Of a DNA stretch of 5,143 bases, positions 4,863 through 5,143 are shown one piece after another (position 1 is the first letter of the stretch; the number at the start of each line of letters is the position of its first letter). Location: NCBI GenBank assembly GCA_003482695.1, contig DMYC01000353.1:1-5143 (forward strand), written 5' to 3'. This DNA comes from Clostridiales bacterium UBA8960 (lineage in GTDB: Bacteria; Bacillota; Clostridia; Peptostreptococcales; Acidaminobacteraceae). The notes beneath the pieces were generated by a model, which was not told where the DNA came from, made no database searches, and saw only the letters and a list, made by a program, of their open reading frames with translations. The position numbers were made by a program, and so were the translations under genes.

Positions 4863-5143
4863 ATGGCAAAGCAAAAGTTTGAAAGAAACAAACCACATTG
4901 TAATATCGGAACAATTGGTCACGTTGACCACGGTAAAACAACATTAACAGCAGCGATCACAAAAGTATTATTCGAAAAATACGGCTTAGGTGCAAAAGTA
5001 GACTTCGATAATATCGACAAAGCGCCAGAAGAAAGAGAAAGAGGCATCACTATTTCTACAGCACACGTTGAGTATGAAACGCCAAATAGACACTACGCAC
5101 ACGTTGACTGTCCAGGCCATGCTGACTACGTTAAGAACATGAT
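4863..5143 (+). CDS. tuf: Translation elongation factor Tu, N-terminal part (3'-truncated by window edge)
   Basis: EF-Tu is the abundant GTPase that brings aminoacyl-tRNA to the ribosomal A site. Only 93 complete codons are present; the family is about 395-400 residues. The protein begins [20 protein letters not shown] and shows the G1 P-loop GHVDHGKT (19-26), switch I RGITIST (60-66) with the key Thr63, and the G3 motif DCPGH (82-86) with the catalytic His86. The ATG lies 9 nt after GGGAGG (4848-4853). Codon choice shifts here: 5 of 6 Asp codons are GAC and 5 of 7 His codons are CAC, whereas gltX uses mostly GAT for Asp, which fits very high expression. In Clostridia a tuf copy commonly lies between sigH and rpmG-secE-nusG, with a second copy after fusA, so this is probably one of two; the second copy is inferred. 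Confidence 0.97.
   Translation, partial: MAKQKFERNKPHCNIGTIGHVDHGKTTLTAAITKVLFEKYGLGAKVDFDNIDKAPEERERGITISTAHVEYETPNRHYAHVDCPGHADYVKNM

Overview
This looks like chromosomal housekeeping DNA from a low-GC, Gram-positive endospore-forming lineage, most likely class Clostridia. Five points suggest this: roughly 40% GC by eye; strong AGGAGG/GAGGTG-type ribosome binding sites; a full-length Spo0H-type sigma factor (SigH); the block mrnC-thyX-rlmB-sigH-tuf, an order I recall from Clostridia such as Clostridioides difficile; and ThyX rather than ThyA as thymidylate synthase. I cannot name the species. Every complete gene is on the + strand, and I found no RNA gene, CRISPR array, insertion sequence or minus-strand gene that I can support.

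Layout. Bases 3-131 are the 3' end of an unrecognised gene with a CxxC motif. A very good sigma-A promoter overlaps its end and drives gltX (162-1649). A 94-bp gap follows with an 8-bp-arm stem-loop and a doubtful 28-codon basic ORF. Next is a tightly packed run: mrnC (1747-2217), a small single-pass membrane protein of unknown function (about 2210-2512, overlapping mrnC), thyX (2524-3282) and rlmB (3294-4031). A 126-bp gap carries a second strong sigma-A promoter, whose -35 and -10 boxes each lie within a perfect inverted repeat. It drives sigH (4158-4790). A 72-bp gap with a hairpin then leads into tuf (4863 to the window edge, cut off).

How the genes relate. Most belong to the translation machinery: charging of tRNA-Glu (GltX), 23S rRNA end maturation (MrnC), 23S rRNA 2'-O-methylation (RlmB) and delivery of aminoacyl-tRNA (EF-Tu). 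ThyX supplies dTMP for DNA synthesis. SigH links the locus to post-exponential and sporulation transcription. Compared with the Firmicutes arrangement I recall, cysS (usually just before mrnC) and the yacP/rae1 gene (usually between rlmB and sigH) are absent, and an extra membrane-protein gene lies between mrnC and thyX.

I see no clear new multi-gene system. The best leads are the inserted membrane protein, the dyads on the sigH promoter and the small basic ORF that abuts the mrnC start.
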